Positions 1-8,674 of a stretch of DNA of 64,000 nucleotides are shown here, one piece after another. The notes beneath the pieces were generated by a model. The model saw nothing but the letters and a program-made list of their open reading frames with translations. It did no database searches and was not told the origin of the DNA. The DNA comes from JALZMG01 sp963844175 (lineage in GTDB: Bacteria; Actinomycetota; Acidimicrobiia; Acidimicrobiales; Ilumatobacteraceae). The position numbers and the translations under genes are program-made. The stretch lies in NCBI GenBank assembly GCA_963844175.1, contig CAWJNE010000013.1, forward strand, positions 62,001 to 126,000, in the 5' to 3' direction. Numbering within the stretch: the first letter of the stretch is position 1; each line of letters starts with the position of its first letter.

Positions 1-209
1 GGTCGTTCCTACCGCTCGGAACGGACGGCATGGGCCGGTCCGACACGCGCGAGGCGCTGCGGCGGTTCTTCGAGGTCGACACCGGCAACGTGGTCACCGC
101 CACCCTCGCCGCCCTCGCCGCCCAGGGCGACGTCAAGCCCGAGGTCGTCACCGACGCCATGGCCCGCTACGACATCGACCCCGACGCCGTCGACCCCTAC
201 CTCGTCTGA
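1..209 (+). CDS. aceE: Pyruvate dehydrogenase E1 component, C-terminal end (partial)
   Basis: The window opens inside this gene; the frame begins at base 3 and ends with TGA at 207-209, giving 68 visible residues. The segment LGTDGMGRSDTREALRRFF is the characteristic C-terminal signature of homodimeric (AceE-type) pyruvate dehydrogenase E1, in which an LGTDG(F/M)GRSDTR block precedes the final helices. The family uses thiamine diphosphate to decarboxylate pyruvate and acetylate the lipoyl E2 subunit. The catalytic core is outside the window, so cofactor residues cannot be checked. A hairpin follows 20 bases after the stop. Confidence 0.9.
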   Translation, partial: SFLPLGTDGMGRSDTREALRRFFEVDTGNVVTATLAALAAQGDVKPEVVTDAMARYDIDPDAVDPYLV

Positions 210-228
210 GATCAGGTCCTGCGGCAAC

Positions 229-253
229 ATCGCCATCGAACGACGATGGCGAT
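229..253. terminator. Hairpin between convergent aceE and aquaporin genes
   Basis: A perfect 9-bp stem (ATCGCCATC / GATGGCGAT) with a 7-nt loop lies just after the aceE stop and before the end of the opposing aquaporin gene. It has no clear T tract, so it is either a Rho-independent terminator of the high-GC type or a transcript-stabilising hairpin. The rest of 210-318 shows no gene. Confidence 0.5.
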
Positions 254-318
254 CTGAACCAGAGAACCGGCCTCCGCCGGTCGAGGGCCGACGTCTCACG
301 ACGTCCAGTCGCCCACCC

Positions 319-1125
319 CTACTCGCGCCGGGCCAGCACCGTCCGGCCCAACCGCTCGTCGTTGACGAGCAGCCAGACGAGCACGCCGAGCACCGCACCG
401 GCCAGCGGGAACAGCACGAACGCCCACAGTTGGCTCACGGCCTCCCACCCAGAGAACACAGCGGCACCGAAGCTGCGCGCCGGATTGACCGACGTGCCGT
501 CGACCGGGATGGTCGCCAGGTGGATCATCACCAGCGTGAGGCCGGCGGCCAGCCCACCGAAGCCGACGGGGTAGCCCACGCGCGTCGCCGACATGACGAC
601 GAAGACGAGGAGCGCGGTGAAGGCCACCTCGACCACCGCCATCGCCAGGAACCCGAAGTCGCTGCCGATGTCGACGCCCCACCCGTTGGCGGCGAAGACC
701 CCGGTCTGGTCGAGCTCACCAGCGTCGGACACGACGAAGATCAGCAACCCCCCGACGAACGCACCGGCCAGCTGGGCCAGCCAGTACCAGCCGGCCCGGG
801 CGAACGTGATCGTGCGGGCGACGAGGAGCCCCAACGTCACCGCCGGGTTGATGTGGCACCCCGACACGTGGCCGATCGTGGAGGCCATCGCCAGGAACGC
901 CAGGCCGAAGGCGAAGGCGACCCCGTAGGCGCCGATGGCGTCACCGGCGAGGATCGCGCTCCCCGGTCCGACCATCATCAGCACGGCCGTCCCGATGGCC
1001 TCGGCGGCGAAGATCTTGGCGTTGGACACGGCGGACGGAGCCGCCGACGCCAACATCGCCAGCGTGGGATCGGCCAACAAGCGTCCGTCGGGTGGCGGTG
1101 GCGGCGTCGGCGATCCGGTGCTCAC
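319..1125 (-). CDS. aqpZ: Aquaporin (MIP family, AqpZ-like)
   Basis: A 268-residue integral membrane channel with six predicted helices and both half-helix signatures: HINPAVT in the first half and SVNPARS in the second. The selectivity-filter positions of water channels are recognisable: the His in MIHLA, the Thr before SVNPAR and the Arg of NPAR. This favours a water channel over a glycerol facilitator. I chose the GTG at 1125 because GAAGGGAG sits just upstream with good spacing; the frame stays open further upstream but is arginine-rich and non-membrane. It converges on aceE and is followed by the O-antigen-ligase-like gene on the same strand, with no evident functional link. Confidence 0.88.
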   Translation of the reverse strand: MSTGSPTPPPPPDGRLLADPTLAMLASAAPSAVSNAKIFAAEAIGTAVLMMVGPGSAILAGDAIGAYGVAFAFGLAFLAMASTIGHVSGCHINPAVTLGLLVARTITFARAGWYWLAQLAGAFVGGLLIFVVSDAGELDQTGVFAANGWGVDIGSDFGFLAMAVVEVAFTALLVFVVMSATRVGYPVGFGGLAAGLTLVMIHLATIPVDGTSVNPARSFGAAVFSGWEAVSQLWAFVLFPLAGAVLGVLVWLLVNDERLGRTVLARRE

Positions 1126-1168
1126 TCGTCGCTCCCTTCGGTGATGCCCCGATGGGAACGATCGCACA

Positions 1169-2458
1169 TCATCGACCCGCCGCAGGTGTACCGCTCGGGG
1201 AGTGGGGACCGGCGGCGGCGATCGGTTGAGTCGGCGCGCCGTCGCCGGCATGGCGCGACTGGGCGTGACGGAGCGCCGCGAAACCGGGCGCCACGAGGAG
1301 CACCCAGAAGAGCGGGTTGACCACGATCATGCTCTCGATGGCGTTCTCCACGAGCGCGAACGACCCGACGCCTGCCCACCACCCCATCGGCACCCCCGTG
1401 CTCCCGAGTGCCTCCCACCACGTCGTACCGAGGCTGGCGGCGACGACGAGCAGGACCAAGAGCAAGCCAACCGCACCGAGGAGCAGCAAGGCGTCCATGA
1501 ACGTGCTGTGGGCGGTGTTCAGGCCGGCCAGGTCGTCGCTCCACTCCGGCCGTGTGCGGGCGATGCGATCGAGGAACGGGGCCCGGTTGGCCGGATCGTC
1601 CCAGAACGAGGCCCAGCCGAACCCTTGCAGCCACCGGTCGGAGACCGAGTCCCGGACGAAGTCCCAGATCAGCGTGCGCCCGTTCAGCGTCGAGGACTCG
1701 CTGAGCAGTCGCGGGGCCGCTTCGACCCACCACGGGATCGACACGACGGCAGTGACGACCACGACCGTCACCCCCACCCGCAGTTGGCGCGCCGCCCGCC
1801 TCCGCGCGATCAGCCCGCTGGCGACCATCGCAACGACGGCCACGCCAAGGGCCAGCCACGCAGTGACACTGGATGACATCACCGCGACCACGACGTCGAC
1901 GGCGACGCACGCACCGATGACGATGCGCCACCTCCGGTCGTCCGTCGACCGCATCGCTCCGACCGCCGCGAGGACGCCGAGGGTCGCCACGGGCCCTGTG
2001 GTGTTGGGATTGCCGAACACGCCCATCCAGGAGCCGTCACGGGGGAAGCGCGCCGACTCGAAGGCGAGCGCTGACAGCAGCGACACGACCGTCAGCAGGT
2101 GGACGCCGACGAACAACGACCAGACCTGCTGGCGGAACGTCAGGGCGTAGCCGAACCACACTGCGGTGAGCGTCACCAGCAGGAGCAGCATCGCTTGCAA
2201 CGGCGTCTGCGCCGGCGAGACCGTCCACCCCGCCGAGATCAGCGCCCACAAGGACAGCGCGAGCGGCAGCACCATGGCGATGAGCAGTTGCTTCGACCGG
2301 ACGATCGAAACGCCGGCGATCGGCGAGAGTACGTGGAGTACGAACAGGCCGGCACCGAGCAACGCACCGGCCCACACTGTGTACAGGTACTGCCAGGGAT
2401 CCTCGGTGACCCATCGGTACAGGGAGACGGACGCCGCGGTCGACAGGCACACCACCAC
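1169..2458 (-). CDS. O-antigen ligase / Wzy-like polysaccharide polymerase
   Basis: Polytopic membrane protein of about 430 residues with roughly ten hydrophobic helices and a large extracytoplasmic loop between late helices (containing LNGRTLIWD and a Trp-rich stretch), typical of the Wzy_C/WaaL superfamily. The GNPNTTG motif after the middle helices also fits. Such proteins join or polymerise lipid-linked glycan units at the outer face of the membrane. The start is uncertain. The first in-frame start that keeps helix 1 is the GTG at 2458. A strong SD (GAAGGAGG, about 2629-2636) precedes GTG 2618 in another frame, suggesting the true N-terminus was lost to a one-base shift near 2550. It is divergent from the flippase. 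Confidence 0.75.
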   Translation of the reverse strand: MVVCLSTAASVSLYRWVTEDPWQYLYTVWAGALLGAGLFVLHVLSPIAGVSIVRSKQLLIAMVLPLALSLWALISAGWTVSPAQTPLQAMLLLLVTLTAVWFGYALTFRQQVWSLFVGVHLLTVVSLLSALAFESARFPRDGSWMGVFGNPNTTGPVATLGVLAAVGAMRSTDDRRWRIVIGACVAVDVVVAVMSSSVTAWLALGVAVVAMVASGLIARRRAARQLRVGVTVVVVTAVVSIPWWVEAAPRLLSESSTLNGRTLIWDFVRDSVSDRWLQGFGWASFWDDPANRAPFLDRIARTRPEWSDDLAGLNTAHSTFMDALLLLGAVGLLLVLLVVAASLGTTWWEALGSTGVPMGWWAGVGSFALVENAIESMIVVNPLFWVLLVAPGFAALRHAQSRHAGDGAPTQPIAAAGPHSPSGTPAAGR

Positions 2459-2607
2459 GGCTGCGCCCAGCCCGATCCGCGTGAGGCCGATTGGTTCGAT
2501 CGATCGAGCCCTCTCTGACTGCGGACGGATGACGCACCGCCTACCGACGCTACTGAGACGCGCTCGCGGGGGTCGCTGTACGCTCGGCCGACCGTCCCGG
2601 CGCCATC

Positions 2608-3950
2608 GTGAGCGACACCGCCACCCCACCTCCTTCGACTTCGACGCGCGCCGTCGCTGTGACGACGGTGACGAGCGTCGCGCTCGATGACGATGGGGTT
2701 CACGACCGGGATCATCAGCGCCCGCCTGCTCGGCCCCGAAGGGCGTGGCGTCCTGGCGGCGGCCCAGACGATCGGCACCCTGGTGGGCACGTACTCGATG
2801 TTGTCCCTCGGTGAGTCGATGATCTTCTACATCCGCACGAGGACTCGGCCGGCGCCGGTGATCCTCAAGACGCGCCACCGCACTCGCCCTCATCCCGGTC
2901 GGTGCTGCTGCGCTCGGCGCCATCGCCGTCATGCCGCTGGTGCTCGGCGCCGACGACGCGGCGATCGCCGCGACCCGCTGGTACTGCCTGATCGGCTTGC
3001 CGTTCGTCCTGCTCGGCTTCCCCATCGCCTATCGGCTGGCGACCGGTGACGCGAGCGGCTGGAACGTGCTGCGCTGGATGGCTCCGACCGTGTGGCTCCT
3101 CACCCTGCTGGGCTTCGCGGTTGCCGGATCCACATCGGTCCCCGCCATCGTGGCCACGTTCATCGTTGTGCAGCTGGTCATTGCGCCGCTGCTCTGGCGC
3201 CGATCGTTCCGCCGGCGCGGTAGCTGGCGCACCGCACCGGTCGATCGGACGATGTTCCGGCCGATGATCCGCTACGGCGCACCGCTGATCCTGGCGACCG
3301 TGCCGACGACGTTGAGCGCGCGGGTCGATCAGTTGGTGGTCGCCCAACTGGTGGTGGCGACGATCGAGCCGGCCGCCGAGCTCGGGCGGTACGCCGTCTC
3401 CGTGTCCCTGGCCGCCGTCGGCGTCGTGGTCCTGGCCTCGGTGGGCACGATCTTGTTCCCGCACCTCGCCGCGCTGCCGCCCAGCGAGCAGATCGACGCC
3501 TTGGCCCGTGCCGTACGAGGGACCGTGATCGTGGCGCTCGTCGTCCTCGTGGCGTCGGCGGCCGTCGCGCCGGTCATCATCCCAGTGGTCTTCGGCGACG
3601 ATTTCGCCGTCCCCGTCGTGGTGCCAGCCGCATTGGCCGTCGTGACGGCGCTGCTCGGCCTCAACATCGTGCTCGAGGCCGGCTTGCGTGCGCTCAACGC
3701 GCCGGTCCAGATCCTGTTCGCCGAGCTCGCCGGAATCCTTGTGACCGTCGCGCTCGTCGTCGCGCTCCTGCCGCCGCTCGGCATCGGCGGGGCGGCACTG
3801 GGGACGATCGGCGGCGCGCTCGCCGTCTCGATCTCGCTCGTCGCCTCATTGCGACGCCGCTTCGGCGTGCGGTCGATGGACCTCTTGGTCCCCCGCCGTG
3901 CCGACCTGCGGGCCCTTCTCGCCCGGCTCCCGCGACGGCACAGCGCGTGA
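2608..3950 (+). pseudogene. Polysaccharide flippase (Wzx/PST-like), interrupted by two frameshifts
   Basis: Three successive frames join into one MATE/PST-type flippase. 2608-2687 gives the N-terminal tail and start of helix 1; about 2687-2875 carries GIISARLLGPEGRGV, a hallmark of bacterial polysaccharide exporters; about 2880-3950 gives the remaining helices. Each switch corresponds to one inserted base (or two lost). About 447 residues would be encoded if repaired, close to family length. The role would be flipping lipid-linked repeat units across the membrane. Either the gene is decayed or the sequence has errors. The last 105 bases overlap the 3' end of the convergent DUF2142 gene. Confidence 0.75.
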
Positions 3951-5414
3951 GCTCCCATCGAGGGCAACGAGCAGCAGCGCCACGAGCGCCATGAAGGCCA
4001 GCGATCCGACGGCCCACACGACCATCGGCGGAGGACCGGACGGCCACCACCATCCTCGGTTGTTGTTCAGGTTGAACCCGAGGCGTTCTGCGCCCCACAC
4101 GTACCGCCGCATGTTGGTGTGCAACGCGGCGAGGTGGGCCAGCCCGACGGCGATGACGATCACCGCCGTCTGGAACCTGCTCAGCAACGAAGCGCCGCGC
4201 CGCGCGTCGCCGCCGAGGATGGCGATCGCTGGGACAACGGCGATGATCGGCAACAGGTAGCGCGGCTGGAAGTCCTCGGGGATGACGCTGCCGTCGCCGG
4301 CGAGGGCGTAGATCGGCACCGCACTGATCGCCAGCAGCACGACCGCGAGCGCAGCCAACCCGCCCAGTGCAGGACGGCGCAAGGCGATGAAGTTCACCGC
4401 CACGAACGACCCGATCATGGCGAACGGGACGATCGCCGGCATCACCGTGTCTGACCACCCGAGCGGAAAGCTGCCGAGCGATCCGGTCCACAGCAGCGGC
4501 AACTCCGTGAGGTTCTCGAAGATGACCTGTCGGAATGGGCGGGGATTCGGTGCGAAGCTGAGTCCCTCCGAAGCGAAGTCCCCGGTGAACACCAGCACGG
4601 CGATCGCGCTCACGACGACGATCGCCGCGGGCACGACCAGGCGGCGCGACCACGGGTGCTTCCACGGTTCGGTCACCAGCACCACGGCCCCCATCGCCAC
4701 GCTCAGCCAGATCCCGGCGTCCGACCGTGAGATCAGCGCGGCACCGGCGCCGATCACGGCAACGACGCCGCCGGCGATGGCCCGACGCCGACCGGCCGCC
4801 GTGAGCAGCGTGGTCGTGCCGCACGCCGCGGCGAACGTACCGGCGACCGTGAGGCCGCTCGGGTTCGTCGAGGCGAAGACGAACAGACCGAGCGGCACGA
4901 CCGTGACCACGAGCGAGATCACGAAGGCCCGCCGGGTGCGATGCTCGGCGACGAGCAGGCCGGCGGCGATCAGCCCGCAGCACAGCACCCACGACCACAG
5001 CCGCATCCCGAGGACCGACACGGCCGGCCGGTCCGAGACCAGCGGCGCCATCAGGTCGTAGAACCCGCCTGGGTAGTAGTCGAAGTTCGCCCGCGAGGGG
5101 AACAGGCCGGCCTGGTCGGCGGCCGCGGTTGCGCACCCGGCCGACTCGCTCGGTCGCATGATGAAGCAGTCCAGCGTCTGGCGGGCGACCGGTGCGGGAA
5201 CATCAACGCGCCGGTCGTAGAAGCCTGGGGTGCGTGGTCCCTCGACGCAGCCCTCCGCCGGCGCCAGATCGCTGCACCAGATGCTGCCGAGGTGAAAGTC
5301 GTCGTCGGGACTCGAGCCGACGGGCGACGACAGCGCCCAGGCAGCGCCGACGACGCCGAGCAGGACCGCGATGGCGATCGCCAAACCGATGCGGCGGCGG
5401 TCCCATGAAGACAC
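3846..5414 (-). CDS. DUF2142 family membrane protein (paralogue 1)
   Basis: 522-residue polytopic protein. After one N-terminal helix comes a conserved extracytoplasmic segment with SSPDDDFHLGSIWCS, shared almost exactly with paralogues at 8675-10177 and 24901-26513. Further shared blocks are FASTNPSG, ISRSD, LPLLWTG and the QPRYLLP motif near the last helices. DUF2142 proteins are predicted membrane proteins common in surface-polysaccharide loci and resemble GT-C glycosyltransferases; no reaction is established. The GTG at 5414 was chosen because it lies just before the first hydrophobic helix. The hydrophilic C-terminal tail overlaps the flippase end. It is divergent from the GT-C-like gene at 5485. 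Confidence 0.82.
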   Translation of the reverse strand: MSSWDRRRIGLAIAIAVLLGVVGAAWALSSPVGSSPDDDFHLGSIWCSDLAPAEGCVEGPRTPGFYDRRVDVPAPVARQTLDCFIMRPSESAGCATAAADQAGLFPSRANFDYYPGGFYDLMAPLVSDRPAVSVLGMRLWSWVLCCGLIAAGLLVAEHRTRRAFVISLVVTVVPLGLFVFASTNPSGLTVAGTFAAACGTTTLLTAAGRRRAIAGGVVAVIGAGAALISRSDAGIWLSVAMGAVVLVTEPWKHPWSRRLVVPAAIVVVSAIAVLVFTGDFASEGLSFAPNPRPFRQVIFENLTELPLLWTGSLGSFPLGWSDTVMPAIVPFAMIGSFVAVNFIALRRPALGGLAALAVVLLAISAVPIYALAGDGSVIPEDFQPRYLLPIIAVVPAIAILGGDARRGASLLSRFQTAVIVIAVGLAHLAALHTNMRRYVWGAERLGFNLNNNRGWWWPSGPPPMVVWAVGSLAFMALVALLLVALDGSSRAVPSREPGEKGPQVGTAGDQEVHRPHAEAASQ

Positions 5415-5484
5415 GCGACGAGTGTCGCCGACCGCCACGCCGACGACGCGCCACCGCCCGGATCGGCTGCCAAACTGCCTGATC

Positions 5485-7248
5485 GTGACGGCGGTGATCG
5501 AACAACACCCGGCCCCCGCCCAACCACAGCCGCGCCGTCGCCGTCCGACCCCGGCCACGCTGCTCCTGATCGCCGGTCTGCTCCCGGCTGCCGTCGTGTA
5601 TGGGCTGAACTGGCGACGCGGGCACTACCTCGACGATGCGTGGTACGACGCACTGTCCAGGCGGGAGCTGCTCGAGGTGATCGGGATCCAGCGGACCCGC
5701 CCGCTCGGCAACCTCCTCGTCGGTGTCACGTACATGGTCGGCGAGCCGGCCGGTCGGCTGCTCAGCGCCGTGATCCTCGGCGGCGTTGCGGCCCTCGCCG
5801 CTTCGCTCGTCTGGCGCACGTGCCGGAGCCGGATCGGCGCAGTGGTGGCTGCGCTGCTGGTCATTTACCCGGCGCTGGATTTCGAATCGGCGCTGTTCTG
5901 GTACGCCGCCGTCTTGTACCCGGCGGGTGCGGCCTTCGGGCTGGCCGCTGGGCACTGCTTCCTGTCGGCATTGCGGGCTCCTGATCGTCGATCGGCGGTG
6001 ATCAACGGCGTGGCCAGCGCAGCGCTGTTCGCTGGCGGGCTGGCGTGCACGGAGGTGGCGATCAACTTCCTGGTACTCGTGCCGGGCCTCTACCTCGTCG
6101 AGCGCGTCGGGCGCGGGAGTCGCGATCCCCGGCTCACGGGCCGGCTGCTCGCTGCGGGTGGCGGGTCCATCGCCGCCGTCGGCGTGCTGAGCGCGTTCCT
6201 GTACCTCCCCGAGAACGAGTACACGTCGGGCCGCGGCGAGTTCATACTCAACCCGCTCGACGGGGTTCGGCGGGTGTTCAACGTCTGGTTGCCCCAGCTC
6301 CAGGACCTGGCATTCAGCCGCATCCGACTCGACATCCACGCCGAGGCGTTGGCACTCGGCGTCGACGAGCTGCGCCGACCGCTCGTGCTCGTGGTGTCCG
6401 TCGCCGCCGTCGTCCTCGGCGGGTTGGCGATCGCCTCTGTGCTGCGCGACCGACCAGGACCGGCGGTGCCGTCGGAGCGCCGTTGCGCCGCCGTCCTCGG
6501 CGCGACCGGCGCGGCGCTGGTCGTGCTCGCCGCCATCTTCCCGGCCGCCTTGCTCAGCCGCCAGGCTCCCGTGACCAGGCTGCTGTTCTCCTCGTGGGTG
6601 GGGCTGGCGCTCCTCGGTGGTGCCGTCGTCGCTGCCATCGAGGCATCGGGCCGCCGCCGCTGGGTGGGGATCGCCGCCAGCGCCACGATGGCGGTCGTCC
6701 TGCTGTTGGCGCTGACCCTCAACGGCTACGGCGAGCTGTTCCGGCGCCGTGACGTCCGTAACGACGCCCAGCTCGCCAACTGGGCCACGGTGCTCGAAGC
6801 CGCCGAGCCGCTGCCGGGCGACGTCCGGGCGGTGACCCTCTTCGGTCGGGACCAGCTCCTCGACGAGCCCAGCGCTGTCGACAACACGTTCGCCGGCATC
6901 ACGGAACTGCCGTGGGTGATGAGCATCAAGCTCGGCGAGTTCCGGGGCAACAACCCCGTCGGCGCGCCGGGTGGTCACCCGACCGTGCCGGTGTGCCTGG
7001 AACGCACCGCCGATCCCGATGTGCTGCGCGTCACGACGAACTTCATCGACGAGCTGACGCCCACCGCGTCGCTCCTGCCCGCCGAGCTGTACGACGACCG
7101 GCTCGTCGTCGTCGACGAGATCCAGTTCGGCTCGACCGTGGTGCGCTTTCCCCTCGCCGAGCGGGTACCGCCCGAGCGCTTCGAACGGGTCCAGCTGCGG
7201 ACGGACGGGGATCGCCTGTGCCGTTCGTTCGGACAGACGGTGGACTGA
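5485..7248 (+). CDS. GT-C-like multi-spanning membrane protein (putative lipid-dependent glycosyltransferase)
   Basis: 587 residues. An N-terminal helix is followed by HYLDDAWYD, an acidic motif in the position where GT-C glycosyltransferases carry their catalytic Asp, and then about ten helices. The last third (from about residue 420) is a soluble, probably extracytoplasmic domain with VTLFGRDQLLD and several Asp/Glu-rich strands. I chose GTG 5485, 38 residues into a longer open frame, because the upstream part is basic and overlaps the promoter region of the divergent DUF2142 gene. The precise sugar transferred cannot be told. A strong hairpin follows at 7261-7306. Confidence 0.7.
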   Translation: MTAVIEQHPAPAQPQPRRRRPTPATLLLIAGLLPAAVVYGLNWRRGHYLDDAWYDALSRRELLEVIGIQRTRPLGNLLVGVTYMVGEPAGRLLSAVILGGVAALAASLVWRTCRSRIGAVVAALLVIYPALDFESALFWYAAVLYPAGAAFGLAAGHCFLSALRAPDRRSAVINGVASAALFAGGLACTEVAINFLVLVPGLYLVERVGRGSRDPRLTGRLLAAGGGSIAAVGVLSAFLYLPENEYTSGRGEFILNPLDGVRRVFNVWLPQLQDLAFSRIRLDIHAEALALGVDELRRPLVLVVSVAAVVLGGLAIASVLRDRPGPAVPSERRCAAVLGATGAALVVLAAIFPAALLSRQAPVTRLLFSSWVGLALLGGAVVAAIEASGRRRWVGIAASATMAVVLLLALTLNGYGELFRRRDVRNDAQLANWATVLEAAEPLPGDVRAVTLFGRDQLLDEPSAVDNTFAGITELPWVMSIKLGEFRGNNPVGAPGGHPTVPVCLERTADPDVLRVTTNFIDELTPTASLLPAELYDDRLVVVDEIQFGSTVVRFPLAERVPPERFERVQLRTDGDRLCRSFGQTVD

Positions 7249-7260
7249 CCGTTCCGATCG

Positions 7261-7306
7261 ATCTGGGCGCGGACGATCTCGACATCGGGAACGTCAGCGC
7301 CCAGAT
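7261..7306. terminator. Bidirectional hairpin between convergent genes (ATCTGG family)
   Basis: A perfect 10-bp outer stem (ATCTGGGCGC / GCGCCCAGAT) with an inner GACG/CGTC stem sits between the GT-C-like gene and the DUF2304 gene, whose 3' ends face each other. The left arm and the following bases are near-identical to a hairpin at 59281-59326, and the stem tip recurs at 15441-15492. Confidence 0.65.
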
Positions 7307-7317
7307 GGCAGCTTGAG

Positions 7318-7710
7318 TCAGGAAGGTTGATCTCGATCGGCCGTGTGCCGATCGGGGTCCTGGGCGGCGGCCGCTACCACCTCGTCCAACCGCATGTTGA
7401 CGATGGCGATCTCCTCCGCCAGCTCTCGGGTCTCCTCCTCCACCCGTGAGAGCTCCCACGACAGGTGCACGGTGACGCCGAGCAGGAGCGTGAGGGCGAT
7501 GAAGAACAGGAAGTTGGACGGCACTTCGAAGCCCAGCGCCTCGGACACCGTGGTCAGCAGGCCGGGCGCGATGACGAGCACCAGCACGCCAAGGCCGACG
7601 ACCAACCACAGGGCGGCGTACTTCTCCTTCAGCTGCCGGCGCCGCAGGAGCTCGAACATCAGGCCGAGGACGAGAACCGCGCCGATGAGGGCCGTGAGGT
7701 AGTCGCTCAC
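7318..7710 (-). CDS. DUF2304 family membrane protein (copy 1)
   Basis: 130 residues: three hydrophobic helices with RRRQLKEKYAALWLVVG between the first two, then a cytoplasmic helix rich in Glu/Arg (ELSRVEEETRELAEEI) likely to form a coiled coil. This is the DUF2304 layout, usually encoded beside a DPM1-type GT2 glycosyltransferase; here it lies 97 bases after such a gene. The likely role is membrane anchoring or assisting the glycosyltransferase in making a lipid-linked sugar (inference). The start is GTG 7710. The same gene pair recurs at 26502-27649. Confidence 0.85.
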   Translation of the reverse strand: MSDYLTALIGAVLVLGLMFELLRRRQLKEKYAALWLVVGLGVLVLVIAPGLLTTVSEALGFEVPSNFLFFIALTLLLGVTVHLSWELSRVEEETRELAEEIAIVNMRLDEVVAAAAQDPDRHTADRDQPS

Positions 7711-7807
7711 TGGTGCACCATCGAGTCGTGGCCGGTGCCGTTGAGCCGGCGCGGTGAGAGATCGGGGCACAGTGTGCCCTCCCCGGTCACCGCCTCGGAC
7801 TCGCCGC

Positions 7808-8599
7808 TCATGGGACCGCCTCTGCACGGTCGTCGTCGGCGCCGATGTAGTCCGGCCAGCGCCGGATCGTCGAGAGCGCCAGCGCGAACGCCGCCCGCAC
7901 CAGGTAGGCCGCCGATCTCAAGCCGTTCTGGCTCGGAACCCCACCCTGGCGCGGTCGCATCTGCACGGCGACCTGCTCGACGCGCAAACCGCATCGCAAG
8001 GCGATCACCACGGACTCCACCGTGTCACCGAGGTACTCGGCCGGGTAGTGGCGGGAGTACAGCCGGATCGCCCGCTCGTTGCTGGCCCGGAACCCAGAGG
8101 TCGTGTCGGTCAGCCTGGTCTTGGCCACGCGTGACAGCACGCGGGCGAGCATCGCCATCGCCCATCGGCGAGGACCACGCACTGGGTAGTGGGCGCCGTC
8201 GGAGAATCGAGCTCCGATGACGACATCGGCCGATCCGGCTGGTGGCGGACTGTTCGCCGACGAGGTGTCGAGGCGCTCGAGCAGGGCAGGAATGTGACGC
8301 GGATCGTGCTGGCCGTCGGCATCGACTTGGACGACCACGTCGAAGCCCGCTCGCCAGGCGTACTTGAAGCCCGCCCGCATGGCACCGCCGACACCGAGGT
8401 TGATCGGCACCACCAGCACCTTCGCTCCGGCCGCACACGCCCGCCGCGCAGTGTCGTCCGTCGAGCCGTCGTCGACGACGAGGACCTGCGCACTCGGGAC
8501 GGCTGCGAGGACCTCTCGTACCGAGTCGGCCACGCATGCGGCCTCGTTGCGCGCGGGCATCACGACGAGCAGGCGCGAAGCGTCGTCAGCACACGCCAC
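7808..8599 (-). CDS. GT2 family glycosyltransferase (dolichyl-phosphate-mannose-synthase-like, copy 1)
   Basis: 263 residues with the complete GT-A core. VVMPARNEAACV is the first strand, VVDDGSTDDT binds the nucleotide, QVDADGQHDP is the DXD metal site, and TDTTSGFRA is the acceptor-side loop typical of DPM1-like enzymes. It lacks transmembrane helices, in agreement with a partner DUF2304 membrane protein downstream. It probably transfers a hexose from an NDP-sugar to polyprenyl phosphate. GTG 8599 begins directly before the first beta strand; no strong SD is seen. It is 75 bases downstream of the second DUF2142 gene on the same strand. Confidence 0.87.
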   Translation of the reverse strand: MACADDASRLLVVMPARNEAACVADSVREVLAAVPSAQVLVVDDGSTDDTARRACAAGAKVLVVPINLGVGGAMRAGFKYAWRAGFDVVVQVDADGQHDPRHIPALLERLDTSSANSPPPAGSADVVIGARFSDGAHYPVRGPRRWAMAMLARVLSRVAKTRLTDTTSGFRASNERAIRLYSRHYPAEYLGDTVESVVIALRCGLRVEQVAVQMRPRQGGVPSQNGLRSAAYLVRAAFALALSTIRRWPDYIGADDDRAEAVP

Positions 8600-8674
8600 G
8601 GCCGCCGACAGTACAAGCCAGGCTCGCTCTTCCGAGGGCTACCGACTTGGACGGCCGGGAGCCGGGCCCGGCGA

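Noticed and set aside
430..1320. Long open frame antisense to the aquaporin gene
   Set aside because: It is Arg/His/Asp-rich with no conserved motif and mirrors the high-GC codon pattern of the real gene on the other strand.
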